DNA of 64,000 bases from Girardinichthys multiradiatus (GCF_021462225.1 NC_061811.1:2195663-2259662); one strand, 5' to 3'. Numbered from the stretch's first letter, positions 35,081-46,692 are shown. Notes: a model not told the origin generated them from the sequence alone. Numbers and translations: made by a program.

Positions 35081-36350
35081 CAGGTGTTGGACAATGAAAC
35101 TGAAACACCTGTCATTTTAGTGTGGGAGGTTTCATGGCTAAATTGGACCAGCCTGGTAGCCAGTCTTCATTGATTGCACATTGCACCAGTAAGAGCAGAG
35201 TGTGAAGGTTCAATTAGCAGGGTAAGAGCACAGTTTTGCTCAAAATATTGAAATGCACACAACATTATGGGTGACATACCAGAGTTCAAAAGAGAACAAA
35301 TTGTTGGTGCACGTCTTGCTGGCGCATCTGTGACCAAGACAGCAAGTCTTTGTGATGTATCAAGAGCCACGGTATCCAGGGTAATGTCAGCATACCACCA
35401 AGAAGGACGAACCACATCCAACAGGATTAACTGTGGACGTAAGAGGAAGCTGTCTGAAAGGGATGTTCAGGTGCTAACCCGGATTGTATCCAAAATACAT
35501 AAAACCACGGCTGCCCAAATCACGGCAGAATTAAATGTGCACCTCAACTCTCCTGTTTCCACCAGAACTGTCCATCAGGAGCTCCACAGGGTCAATATAC
35601 ACGGCCGGGCTGCTATAGCCAAACCTTTGGTCACTCATGCCAATGCCAAACGTCGGTTTCAATGATGCAAGGAGTGCAAATCTTGGGCTGTGGACAATGT
35701 GAAACATGTATTGTTCTCTGATGAGTCCACCTTTACTGTTTTCCCCACATCCAGGAGAGTTACGGTGTGGAGAAGCCCCAAAGAAGCGTACCATCCAGAC
35801 TGTTGCATGCCAAGAGTGAAGCATGGGGGTGGATCAGTGATGGTTTGGGATGCCATATCATGGCATTCCCTTGGCCCAATACTTGTGCTAGTTGGGCGCG
35901 TCACTGCCAAGGACTACCGAACCATTCTTGAGGACCATGTGCATCCAATGGTTCAAACATTGTATCCTGAAGGCGGTGCCGTGTATCAGGATGACAATGC
36001 ACCAATACACACAGTAAGACTGGTGAAAGATTGGTTTGATGAACATGAAAGTGAAGTTGAACATCTCCCATGGCCTGCACAGTCACCAGATCTAAATATT
36101 ATTGAGCCACTTTGAGGTGTTTTGGAGGAGCGAGTCAGGAAACGTTTTCCTCCACCAGTATCACGTAGTGACCTGGCCACTATCCTGCAAGAAGAATGGC
36201 TTAAAATCCCTCCGACCACTGTGCAGGACGTGTAGATGTCATTCCCAAGACGAATTGATGCTGTATTGGCCACAAAAGGAGGCCCTACACCATACTAATA
36301 AATTATTGTGGTCTAAAACCAGGTGTTTCAGTTTCATTGTCCAACCCTTG
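35081..36350 (+). mobile_element. Tc1-like transposon, sister copy of 26682-29563
   Basis: The left end CAGGTGTTGGACAATGAAAC and right end TTCATTGTCCAACCCTTG are flanked by TA (35079-35080, 36351-36352). The 1270-bp length equals the net length of the first copy and sequence identity is very high throughout. It serves as the empty-site control for the nested insertion there. Confidence 0.94.
35267..36298 (+). pseudogene. Tc1-like transposase with three stop codons
   Basis: Same 344-codon frame as 26868-27899. TGA at 35663-35665 and TGA at 36113-36115 stand where the other copy has TGG (Trp), and TAG at 36233-36235 stands where it has TAT (Tyr). In addition CDEST has become SDEST (the Asp is kept) and VWAAIS has become VWDAIS. 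No frame shift is seen. It is dead as a protein gene but recently so. Confidence 0.93.
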
Positions 36351-36359
36351 TACATCATT

Positions 36360-36700
36360 TCTGTACTCTTTCCACCTTCAAAAGCCAGATTTCTTCTCCT
36401 CTATTTTGTCAGGTTCAAGTTAAGTTTAAGGAAGTTATTTTGTTGAAAAGCAAGAAACAATGTGACTGTGTTATAGTTGATCGTAAAAGCTAAATATGTA
36501 TACATACATATTGTTGGTGTAAATTATTTTGTTTATCTGAGAACATAACTCATATCACATTAGCACAATAACTATGTGTACATATATATGTATAGGCCTA
36601 TATATTTCATGAAAATTTCAACCCAGCAGTTGAAAGTGGGCCAGTCTGTCAGAAACTTTTCAGAATTTTTCATCCCTGTCCACCCCTGTCAGGCTCCTGT
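36360..36700. other. Intergenic, with small L2 scrap at its end
   Basis: No gene. At 36690-36714 the text CAGGCTCCTGTCCTGTGGAA matches an L2 coding phrase (11010-11030) and leads into the next repeat. Confidence 0.4.
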
Positions 36701-36712
36701 CCTGTGGAACCA

Positions 36713-37412
36713 GAATCAAAAAAGGCGGACCCAAGATTCAGCCAGACACAGTACTGAAAGTTTAAAAGGTTTATTCAGCCACAGGAAAACGTCACACAAC
36801 ACTCCTCACAGCTTCCAGGAATCACTGAGGCAGAAAGAGGGATTAGTGACTTGTAGTCTCTCCAGATTTTGCAGGGATCAGAAAAGCCACTAACCTGCTT
36901 TTGTCTTGAGTGGAACTTGAAACCCAGAGGGGAAACCTCAGTGGGCGGCAGGCGGTGATCTCCACAGCACATGTAAGAAGTGACTCCAGGCTGAATAATC
37001 CGAGGGCTAGGCTGGCTCAATAATCCAAGGACAGAAACAGGGTCAACGATCAGAACAAGAGGCGTCAGGCAAGGGGCAGGCAGAGAAATAAACCAGATGC
37101 AGGAAACAAGGTCGACAACCAAAATCCAAATAGTCCGACAGGGAGCAGGCAGAGGCATACCTCCAAAAGGCAAGGCAAGGTCAAGAACAATGATCAGACA
37201 CGAAGGAACGCTGGATATCTACTCACACAATGGCTTTCAAAAATCTGGCACCGTCTGCTTGTCAGAGTCAGTATATATCAGGGAAGACACAGGTGTATGG
37301 CATTCAACAGATTGCACTACACTGCAGCAGCCATCAGGTGCATCTAATCTGCTGATTGCAGCCAGGGAGACAGGGTAGAGCAGACGTACCAGAATGATAA
37401 CACTAACAGGAG
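36713..37412 (-). repeat. Interspersed repeat, LTR-like on the minus strand
   Basis: On the minus strand it ends with a CTTGGGTCCGCCTTTTTTGA phrase close to a polyadenylation-like AATAAACC, and opens near 37410 with TGTTAGTGTTATCATTCTGG. This composition resembles fish LTRs. I could not find a matching target duplication, so an LTR call is only probable. Confidence 0.4.
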
Positions 37413-37616
37413 TCTCTCTAGGACCTTCATGATGTGGGATGTCAGGGCAACATCAACAAACCTGCAGATTACTTTCTATTGTGGAACTTTAGATTACTTA
37501 GATTTCAGGTCTTGGTTTCCTGGACCTTCAAGGTCACTTTTCTGAATGTTCTTGTACCCTATTGAGACAGTGTCTTTTCACAAATTGATTCTTTTGTTCA
37601 TAGTGTTTCTTCATCA

Positions 37617-39624
37617 TTGCGTGATGCATTAGACAATGCAGCCCCCTTGAAAAAGAAGGTAATCATTCATAGGAGGCTAGCTCCCTGGTTTAATTCAGAG
37701 CTGTATACTTTAAAGCACAATGTTAGAAAATTGGAGAGAAAATGGCGCTCTACATACCTAGAGGATTCCTACTTAATCTGGAAAAATAGCCTATTGTTGT
37801 ACAAAAAGACACTTCGCCAAGCTAGAAAAGCTTATTTCTCATCATTAATAGAAGAGAACAAGAATAATCCTAGGTTTCTCTTTAGTACAGTTGCTAAACT
37901 TACACAGAGTCATAGCTCTGTTGAGCCATCCATTCCCTTAGCTCTTAGCAGCCATGACTTTATGGGATTCTTCATAAAACAATTTGATTCTATTAAAAAT
38001 AAAATCTTTGACATACTCCCGAAGATGATTACTTCATCCTCAGCAAGTGAGACAACATTGGAAATAACTGCAGAACCTGATCTGTGTTTGGACTGTTTTG
38101 ATCCTGTGGAGCTTCCTGAGTTATCAAAAATATTAGCTTCATCTAAACCTTCAACTTGTATGTTAGACCCAATCCCAACCAAATTATTTAAGGAAGTGTT
38201 CCTTCTGATTACCAGCCCCATTTTAGGTATGATTAACCTATCCTTAGTAAATGGATCAGAACCACAGGCTTTTAAGGTAGCTGTAATTAAACCTTTGCTT
38301 AAGAAACCTTCGCTTAATCGAGATGATTTAATAAATTACAGACCTATATTCAATCTTCCATTCTTATCTAAAATTCTTGAGAAAATTGTTGCTAATCAAA
38401 TGTGTGAGCATTTACACAGCAATGATCTGTTTGAAGAGTTTCAGTCAGGCTTCAGAGCTCATCATAGCACTGAAACAGCTCTGCTGAAAGTCACTAATGA
38501 TATTCTTATGGCCTCAGATAATGAACTTGTGTCTGTACTGGTTCTGTTAGATCTCAGTGCTGCATTTGATCCAGTCGATCACAATATTCTCTTAGAAAGG
38601 CTGGAATATGTTGTAGGGATCAGGGGAACAGCGCTAGGCTGGTTTAAATCTTATTTGTCTGACAGATTCCAGTTTGTTCATGTACATGATAAATCATCTT
38701 TAGTTATGGAATACCACAGGGTTCAGTACTTGGGCCAATTCTCTTTACTATATATATGCTTCCAATAGGTCAAATTATCAGGCAGCAAAGGATACATTTT
38801 CACTGTTACACTGATGATACTCAGCTTTACTTATCCATAAATCCTGACCCTAACCCTATAAATCCTGACCCTAACCCTAACCCAACCAGTTAGATTGACT
38901 ACAAGCATGTCTTGAAGACATAAAAACTTGGATGACTTGGATGACAAAGCAGAAACTGCTTAGTCAATCACTTAACCTGGATGGCATTAAATTGACCTCC
39001 GGTAATAAAATAAAAAACCTTGGTGTTATTTTTGACCAGGACATGTCATTTAAATCCCATATTAAACAGGTTTCTAGTATTTCCTTCTTTCACCTCCAGA
39101 ACATTGCCAAAATTAGAAATATCCTGTCCAGGAGTGACGCTGAAAAACTAGTCCATGCATTTGTTACTTCAAGGCTGGACTATTGTAATTCTCTACTATC
39201 AGGATGTCCACAAAATGCAGTTAAAAGCCTTCAGCTGATTCAAAATGCTGCAGCAAGAGTTCTGATGAAAATTAAAAAGAGAGATCATATTTATCCTATT
39301 TTAGCTTCCCTTCATTGGCTCCCTGTTAAATCCAGAATAGAATTTAAAATTCTCCTCCTCACATATAAAGCCCTTAATGATCTAGCTCCATCATACATCA
39401 GAGATCTTATTGGTCCATATGTTCCTAACAGAGCACTTTGTTCTCAGACTGCAGGTTTACTGGTGGTTCCTAGAGTCTCTAGAAGTAGAATGGGAGGCAG
39501 ATCCTTTAGTTATCAGGCTCCTCTCCTGTGGAACCAGCTCCCAGTTTTAGTCCGTGAGGCAGACACCCTGTCTACTTTTAAGGCTAGGCTTAAAACTTTC
39601 CTTTTTGATAAAGCTTATAGTTAG
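37617..39624 (+). pseudogene. L2 LINE reverse transcriptase, copy 2
   Basis: 37617-38768 holds the connector and RT with [20 protein letters not shown] and [16 protein letters not shown] small deletion after 38697 relative to copy 1 (where copy 1 has AACTCCAGGGTTAATTGTGG) shifts the frame. The catalytic box reads YTDD instead of YADD at about 38809-38820. The end of the ORF, 38932-39624, is open and includes FFHLQNIAKIRNILSRSDAE and SFSYQAPLLWNQLPVLVREA. It lacks the endonuclease through 5' truncation. Confidence 0.85.
38841..38884. repeat. Telomere-type CCCTAA insertion inside L2
   Basis: CCTGACCCTAACCCTATAAA is followed by CCTGACCCTAACCCTAACCC, where copy 1 of the LINE (10310-10335) has an ordinary coding sequence. 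The CCCTAA units are the vertebrate telomere repeat. The repeated ATAAATCCTGACCC also suggests a small local duplication. Confidence 0.8.
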
Positions 39625-39783
39625 AGTGGCTTAGTTTGTCCTGAGCTATCTCTGTAGTTATGCTGCTATAGGCTTAGACTGCTGGAGGACATAATGACCA
39701 CTTTCACCCTCTTCGCTACATTCTCATACTACTCTCAAATTTTGCATTGTTTGCTGCTATTTCAGCTTCTAACTTCATGTTCT

Positions 39784-40803
39784 TGTCAGGGTTTGGACTT
39801 TTTGGACTTTGCTTTTGGGTTTTTGTTTACCTTTAGCTGGATGTTTCTTATTTGTGCTTTGTATTCATGTTAGTTGTGGTTTTCTGTTTTGGTTATCTTC
39901 TTCCCCCCCAGTGTGTTCTCCTCGCTCCTAGTTCCCTTGGCGTTGCTTTCCTGTTTATTTTCTTAGAATGGTTTCCTTATGATTATAATTATTATTTATC
40001 ATAGTTCTCTGGTTCCCTTGCACTCTATTATTTATTAGTTGCTTTTCTGTTGCTCCTCTCGTCATTTGTTTTCCCCTTTTAGTTATTACTCAGTTTAAGT
40101 TCCCTTTATTCTCCAGTTCTTCTTAGCTTTGTTCCTCTAGTTCATCTTTGTTCTCCACCCTCTCCTTTATAGGTTAGCTTTAGTTATTGTTTACTTTTAT
40201 TCTAGGCCTCGTTTCTTCTGCTTCATTCTTAGTTTCGTTCTATCAGTATTGGTTTAGGTTTGTTTACTTTTGTGGTCAGGGTTTCCTTATGGTTTCTGTT
40301 TTGCTAAGTGCTTAGGTTGTTGTGTTCCCTCCAATTTCTCAGTTTCCTTCAGTTCATGTTTATCCTTGATTCTTATGCTTTATTTTTATTTTGGTTTATA
40401 GATTCATTTAGGTCTGCTTACTGTCTTGTCTTTAGTCCCTTTCCTCATGCTTTGGTTTTTTTAGGTTCACCTGCTCCCTCTGCCTCCCTGCCTCCTTGTC
40501 TCACCTGTTCTTAGTTCCTTTGATTACCTGCCTTTGTTCTCCCTCTGTTTATTAGTTGGTTTTGTTTCATTATCCTTTGCTGGTTCCTCTCGTCTCACAA
40601 CTCGTTCACTACCATTGTCCATGCCTTGAGTTCCGCATGTTCCTGCAGTGTCTCTGTAACTTGTGGATCGCTACTCTGGTCAGTACCTGTGGTGTTTTTT
40701 GTTACGCTTTGAATCCTTTTTTGAATAAAGCTGAAGACTGCTCAGAATGCTGCTGCCTAGCTCTTGTCTGCGCTTCGGTCCACCCCAAAACCACACCGTG
40801 ACA
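39784..40803 (+). mobile_element. Solo LTR of an LTR retrotransposon
   Basis: Begins TGTCAGGGTT and ends CACACCGTGACA, i.e. TG...CA with the short inverted repeat TGTCA/TGACA. The direct 5-bp duplication GTTCT lies at 39779-39783 and 40804-40808. A polyadenylation signal AATAAA at about 40722 lies 80 bases before the end. No internal coding region is left, as after LTR-LTR recombination. Orientation is inferred from the AATAAA. Open frames inside (40308-40801) are not genes. Confidence 0.88.
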
Positions 40804-41235
40804 GTTCTCTCTTTTCTCTTCCTAGAAGCTACACCTGGCCTGACTGTGTGTCTACTTGTGACACCTTTCTGAAGAGGGGAATCGTCCGAGCTTCTGCTGG
40901 CAACAACTTAATGCTCACCCTCTACCGATGATCCACATGGCCTTGTCTTTTAGTGTTTAACCCTTTCTCTCTCCTAGACATGGCTACTGACTGAGCTTCT
41001 ACTGTGACTAACTCTATGTTCTCTCTTTCAGACTCTAACCTTGAAAACTGGCTCAGAGTTTATCTGTTCTCTCTTTCTAGATGAAACGACTGAAGGAGCT
41101 ACATCCATTAACATTTACTTTTCCTTCCCATAGAAAGTACTCCTGGATCAGTGCTTCTTTGTTCTGAGTTTTTCCTCTCCGCTGTCGCTACATGCATGCT
41201 CAGTATGAGAGATTGCTGCAAAGTCAACGCCAGTG

Positions 41236-41241
41236 ACTGTC
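41236..41241. repeat. Left 6-bp target duplication of the Polinton
   Basis: ACTGTC directly before the element; the same six bases follow it at 48075-48080. Both belong to the interrupted L2 sequence CAGTGACTGTCCACTG seen intact at 12341-12356. Confidence 0.95.
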
Positions 41242-41824
41242 AGAGACTAAATGTACATCCTTCAATCAAACGAGGTGTGAACATTTTGACAGGTGGCTGG
41301 GCCTTTCTGTGACGTAACCGGATATCATCATTAATTGGATGTTGTCATTAGCCGGATGTTGTCATTAATCGGATGTTGTCATTAACCGGATGTTGTGATT
41401 AACCGGATGTTGTCATTAACCGGATGTTGTGATTAATCGGATGTTGTCATTAACCGGATGTTGTGATTAACCGGATGTTGTCATTACAAGGAAGTGAATC
41501 TTTCTAATTGTATGTTTTTAGATCTTTTTTACATCTAAAAACAAAACATGTAGTTTATCCACTTTAAAAGGTCACTCAGGTTATTGCAGGCACATCACAC
41601 GAAATTCTGATAAAAAGAGAGAACCTGACAGAATTGTAAATTTATTTTGTTTTAACACGGGGGGTTATTTAGATGGATGTTTTTACATCTAAAAAACAAG
41701 GAGACAAAAAGTAGATACAGAACTTTTCTTCCTCTGCTCAAATGTTTGAGTAATCTAATCTGCACCAGCAACTTGTAGAGATGATCTAAAAAAACAGAGA
41801 AATAAATGAACTGAAAAAATTAAA
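41242..41824. repeat. Left terminal inverted repeat of the Polinton
   Basis: About 583 bp that match, inverted, 47597-48074. The two arms differ mainly in the number of 17-bp units (ten here, three on the right) and in a 15-bp piece near GGTGGCTGGG. The first 40 bases are identical. The arm's inner edge lies within the end of the ATPase frame. Confidence 0.9.
41321..41492. repeat. 17-bp tandem repeat in the left Polinton end
   Basis: Ten units of GGATGTTGTCATTAACC-type sequence, with the variants GTGATTAACC and CATTAATCG alternating in the later units. The right arm has three such units (47936-47985). Contraction and expansion within a terminal repeat suggests sites of replication slippage or protein binding; which one is not visible. 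Confidence 0.9.
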
Positions 41825-42193
41825 AATATTACGATGGTGACAAAACTGGGTAAAGACCTTCATCACGTTTTCATCATCTGAGGCTTGAGCGATTACGTCG
41901 TCTAGAATGATCAGATGATTCTGATCAGGAAGAAACAGGTTTTCATCTTGAAAAGAATGAGGCAATCCTTCCACAAATTTAATATTTTTATTCATCTTCT
42001 GCAATTCAGCATACATGGGCTGAAAAGAAGTGTAAATCCACACAATATTTTCTGGAATAACATCCATGACATGGTTACAGTTCTGCAAAACACTTTTTAC
42101 AAAAAAGGTTTTTCCACAACCACTGGGTCCTATTATTATACATGAGAAAGGCGCTCTAAATCTAGGATCAAAATCAACCTCCTGTAAATCCAT
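41786..42193 (-). pseudogene. Polinton packaging ATPase, truncated into the terminal repeat
   Basis: FtsK/HerA-type genome-packaging ATPase of the A32-like group. Start at 42193, 55 bases after the polymerase stop. Walker A is GPSGCGKT (residues 22-29) and Walker B is LIILDDV (about residue 95). After HHRNI the remaining residues are encoded by the terminal inverted repeat, so the second half of the domain (sensor and arginine finger region) is missing. The 135-codon frame is about half the usual length as I recall it. It is best explained by a deletion joining the middle of the gene to the terminal repeat. Confidence 0.85.
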
Positions 42194-42247
42194 GGAACTT
42201 TTTTTATTTTTTTATTTTATCTTTCTTCTTCTTCTTCTTCTTATGCT

Positions 42248-45200
42248 CTAATAACCAAAAGGCAGAGTTGTCCCATCAGAAAAAAGGCATCTCTTGTCAT
42301 ACACCAACCGAAACCTTTTAACAAATGCAGCATTTCTTAAGAAGTATCTCTTTTTATCCCTCCTGATCGTGTGCTGAGGGATTTCAATGACACTCTCACC
42401 TGACCCCTGTAAGTAGCCCTGGACCAGCCTTTTGATGCTGTCCAAATTGACCCTCTCACTGCATTCATGCGTCTGAGTGATACCTTTAGCACGTATCACT
42501 AGCTTTTTCTGGTTTTTGGTTTGATATGCATAACTCTTGGGTCCTGTTGATGCAAACTCCAAATGCTGTCTCCCGCGAGCTCGTCAGTAAGATCACCCAG
42601 ATAATTCCCCAACTCCAGAGGAGTTTCACCACTTTTTGTCACATAAATCAAACTGTCCATGTCAATATAAATCAATCTGTCCTGCAATTGCTCCATGCTG
42701 CTGAGAAGTTTTAAACATGCATAAGCGGTGGTGAATGCAGCAATAAACACATTGTCTACCTTGCTTGGGGGAGAGATGACACGTTTGCTGTAGTTCCACT
42801 GCACTACACACATTTCAGGGTTGAAGAAATGGAAATAGTTAACCCTGTATTTACTCGAGAACATGAAGCTGAGAAACTCATCAGGGTTAGTTATGACTGT
42901 GGTCTGAGACAGATCACTTCGCTGCGCAAACTTTCCCCAAAAGCTGTTTAAGCACAGTTTTGCTACCTGTCTTTTGACAGGGCTCACCTCGATTTTGCCT
43001 GCTTCTAATTGGATACCCTGGTGGAGTTTGTATTCTGCGACATACTTTGACCTGCTCTCCTCATCCACCGCTTCAGAAGGGTAGCCTGAAGCCTCCTGCT
43101 TACCCTTTAAAAAGCAGTGAATGTAACCTTTAAAGATTGTGTCACTGGTCTTCTCAAAATGCCAAACTTCAGTGATTTTAGCTAGGCGATAACCACACTG
43201 CAATGCTTTACAAAACTCTACACTCACCCACACACCTGTCAGAGCTCTGTCCTCATCATTATGCCTGCAAGGACCTGACTGGTTATTTATTTCAGCGCAT
43301 GTGCAGCAGAGAGTAAACACCTGTTTACCTTGGGATGTTCTGTAAGGGAAAACAGGGAAAAAGAGACCTCGTGGGGGGTAGACCACAGCTCTGACGAGGC
43401 CAAAGTAGCTGCTGGGGTCATCAAAATTTTTGTAAATGATGGTGGGGTGCCCGAGGGGAAAGACGCAGCTAGCATTTACATAAGGGTACAGAGATGGGTA
43501 ATCCACATAGTGTACAGTTTCACCTGGCCCCGCTGTGTACCTCAACCTCATAGGGCAGGTGCGTCCACCATATAGAGCATCTCGGGGTGATAGCGGTTCG
43601 GGTGCATTAACTTTCTCGAGAAAGCTGATCACCCCTGGGTCTGATTTTTTTCATTTCAGTCCACTCATGCTCCCAGATGACCTCGAGACGAAGGCCGTAC
43701 ACAGTTTGGAGTACCTTGCTTCTCTCAACAGTGGCTTCATAAAACTGTTCAAATGCGACCCTTCTCAAAGGACACTTGTCATGAGGCATGTAACACTTTT
43801 TACAGCCGTGGAAAAAACAGCCGTAAAATTCAAACGCAACTTTGACACCGTTAATCTCTGCATACCCATCCACAGAATATGGACCGATTTTCTTTTCCCC
43901 AATGTTTAATGCATGTTCGATGTCAATTTTTCTGCTGTCTGAAATCCAGCCAAGCCATTGAATGGACGTGCTAGAAAACATCTTACTACTACGCCTGTAG
44001 TCCATAGATGAGGGGATGGCCAAGGTTTTAGGAGGAAGGAAATTGGTTACAAAAACCTTCATGCAGGCTGAGGCTATCGTGACGCATTTAAACGGATCCA
44101 CACTTGTCTCCTTAAAGAACTCATCCCTGAATTTAACACAACCTTGATAAAGAATGTCCACATCATTTTTACAATAACGAAGAGCTTCCTTCTCAAAGTC
44201 AAAGACCCCTTTGTTCACTTCTCTGTACCAGCTGTTAAACACCTGTTGTTCTTGAAGGCTCATGCGTTCTACAGCGTAGGAGGATGAAGAAGGAAAAGAC
44301 CCCACATACTGGAGATGTTGTTCAGAGGAGAATAGGTGGGGGAAAAAACCTTTGGTCTTATCACTAAAACCTAATACTTTTGGCATCGCACTAAGCTTCA
44401 TACACATGAAGGACAGGCTATCAATGTATTTTAACCTGTAATCAGGGTCGGTTAAACAGAGAACTTTACTTCCCTGCATGATGAGATGAGGTTTAATGCC
44501 TAACTGCAGCATAGCTGTGAGAATCAGGTAGCTGTCATATCCACGTGCGTTATGAGCAATTAAGGTAAAGCCTCTGTACATCGGTCTCCTGAAATGGAGA
44601 AGTAATTTTTGGGTGCAATTGAATCCATAAGCATGCCATTCCTCACCTTTCAGCGTTTTAACACAGACCAGATAGGGGATGTGGACACCGTTCTCGTCGA
44701 TGAAGCATTCAAAATCATAAAAAACCAGTTTATCATCTAACTGATTACAGGCTTGGGCGGTTTGAATGTAACACAGATGACCATCGCACGTCACATCTAA
44801 ATCAGGAGGTATATTCCCACCGCAAATATGGCATTTTACATACGTGTGGTTTATCCTGCTTGCTGATTGGAATAACGTATATCCTTTTGCACACCTTGCA
44901 CAGTTTTACCAACTCACAGTCACTCATGGGCCTGTCAGCACTAGGTCTTTTACGGGGTTCCTTGTGTCTACTGAAACAAGAAGAGTTACGACAGATTCTG
45001 TGACAACCTGCACAGGCGACAGGTTCGTTAATTTCACGCATACACTGGTATGAGTGACACACTGGACAATAGCCTTCACAATGGTGTGTGTCTGGCTTTT
45101 CATAGCTCCCGTAACAATATGCACAGATGTATCTCGATCCTATAAAACCCTTGAGATTTTTTATCCCATAGTAGTGACCTTGAAATAACAGCAGAAAGAG

Positions 45201-46157
45201 AGGGTTTGATCAATCAGGGAAACTGGTCTCAAATTTACACAGAGCTGCAGAGTCTGTAACGGTTCTGTGAAACACTACAATTTTTCTCTTTAGAATGTTT
45301 TCAAATTTACCAATGTCGCTGAAAGTTACTGCTGTCTGATCATTTAAACCAGCCCTGTGTTGCCACTCCCTCTCCAGCTCTAAAGCCTGATTATCAGTAA
45401 GGTTAGAGTCAGAGACGTGTGCAAGACTTATGGCAAAGCATAACTGATTACCGGTATTATCTACAATATACAGGTGACGCTTTTTCTTATTAATCAGTTC
45501 ACAGTCTAACGTTCCTTTAACCTTACGTTTGGACCCTCCTGCAGGGTCATTAACTACCTGTAGAACAAATTCCAGGTTATAATCTGCAGGCATTTCAGCG
45601 TTGGACTGTACTAACTCATCTAGAAAATCCTCAAAAGCAGGCAGAATCATATTGCCATCATCGTTAATGGTAAACGTGACGTTATGGTTCAGATTTTTCC
45701 CGACTAATTCTAGCTGCACAACATCGTTACGTCTGGCTAAAGATCTTGCAGTATCGGCTAATTCAGTGAGAATATGCATGATGTTTATATAGATTGTAGC
45801 ATGATCAGGAACATTCCCAGGGCAGGGAGGTGGGATGGTAAAACGTTCACGTTCAACAGTCGCAGGAGGATCTCCCTCAATCTGATCAGGGTTGACTGCC
45901 ACCTCTGGATTGAAATTACCGCCATGCTGCCCAGTATGATCAGCGGCGTCTGACGTTGAAGGAATTTGTAAGTCAGCTGATTCATTTTGCTGAATGCTGG
46001 GTGGAGACAGTGTTCTATTTAAATCTTCAACAGCCTGTTCTAATGAGCGTAAAAAGTCACCGTGCAGATTTTGATTTATTACATTTTCACTGTTAGCAGG
46101 AGATGCATTTAACCCGATGTTATCAGCTACTTCTGCATTAAGGGGGATTTCTCTGAG
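42248..46157 (-). pseudogene. Polinton protein-primed DNA polymerase B, several breaks
   Basis: Replicative polymerase of the element. From high to low coordinates: N-terminal region 45213-46157; a Cys/His-rich segment near 45000-45160; the 3'-5' exonuclease with FYDFECF (Exo I, about 44715), IAHNARGYDSYL (Exo II, about 44560) and YCKNDVDIL (Exo III, about 44165); the palm with DYPSLYP (motif A, about 43495), LCLNSFWGK (motif B, about 42950) and YIDMDSLIYV (motif C, about 42660); and a C-terminal part 42248-42562. Breaks: stop TGA at 45210-45212, frame shift near 44830, shift in an A-run near 43646-43652, shift near 42562-42580. Motif C reads DMDS where the family has DTDS. It is not functional as it stands. 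Confidence 0.9.
45213..46157 (-). pseudogene. Polymerase B N-terminal exon
   Basis: A minus-strand frame of 315 codons without Met need, opening at an acceptor tgttctcag (AG at 46159-46158) in phase 0 and ending at the TGA. The C-terminal third has LCFAISLAHV and VTFSDIGKFENILKRKIVVF, phrases typical of the polymerase N-terminal region of Polintons. The first part is acidic and low in complexity. It joins the six leader exons upstream. Confidence 0.75.
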
Positions 46158-46259
46158 CTGAGAACATTCCTTATCTTATTCAGCACATGTGTGATCTGGC
46201 TATCCATATTAACATGAGTATCAGAAGAAGAAGAAGACCCAGGGATCAGTTTAAATTAC

Positions 46260-46420
46260 CTTGATATCAGCGCAATGTTTCAGTAACAATGTCTGACATG
46301 CAGCCAGAAGCGTTAAACTTGATGCTTTATTACAACGGTCACGTAAGGATAGAGAAACTCTCTGTCTGCGCTGTTGCTGTCCAGGTCTCGATGAAATCTG
46401 GTCCACCACCAATGTTGCCT
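46260..46420 (-). pseudogene. Leader exon f
   Basis: 161 bases, acceptor tctttccag (AG at 46422-46421), donor AAG|GTAATT (GT at 46259). Enters in phase 1 and leaves in phase 0, matching the phase-0 acceptor of the polymerase exon at 46157. Encodes LVVDQISSRPGQQQRRQR and a Leu-rich helix LTLLAACQTLLLKHC. The intron after it is 102 bp. Confidence 0.6.
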
Positions 46421-46498
46421 CTGGAAAGATAAAGAAAAAAATAAATTAATGAAATATGCAAATTAATTCAGTAGGTAAAAAAAGGAAATGAAACTTAC

Positions 46499-46576
46499 CA
46501 TTCATTAAACTTCTAACAAGCTTCGCCCTGGTATAAAGAGCACAGAGTCGCCGTCTTTTCCTCAATTTAAGATATT
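46499..46576 (-). pseudogene. Leader exon e, basic segment
   Basis: 78 bases, acceptor gtttcacag (AG at 46578-46577), donor G|GTAAGTTTC (GT at 46498), phase 1. Encodes the strongly basic YLKLRKRRRLCALYTRAKL, which could be a nuclear signal or a nucleic-acid contact. Confidence 0.6.
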
Positions 46577-46692
46577 CTGTGAAACAAAATAAAGTTACCT
46601 TACAATCCAGGTCTTTTGAAAAAAAAAAAAAAAAAACAATCTGGTTTCTGTGAAGATTTGGATGGAACAGAATTTGAAATACTATAACTTAC

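Noticed and set aside
38841..38884. Telomere repeats as a sign of a chromosome end
   Set aside because: Only a few units, embedded in a LINE with LINE sequence continuing on both sides.
40308..40801. Two hydrophobic-looking open frames at 40308-40514 and 40556-40801
   Set aside because: They lie wholly inside the solo LTR (TG...CA, 5-bp duplication) and have no family features.
41321..41492. CRISPR-like array
   Set aside because: The 17-bp units are contiguous with no unique spacers and lie in a transposon end of an animal genome.
41915..42251. Plus-strand frames as extra Polinton genes
   Set aside because: They are antisense to the ATPase and a pyrimidine-rich spacer; no capsid, protease or integrase features in any frame.
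43330..43909. Plus-strand frames opposite the Polinton polymerase
   Set aside because: They are the reverse strand of a clearly recognised minus-strand gene.
46130..46200. Apparent frame break at the start of the polymerase N-terminal exon
   Set aside because: Explained without a mutation by a 102-bp intron (46158-46259) whose acceptor restores the frame.
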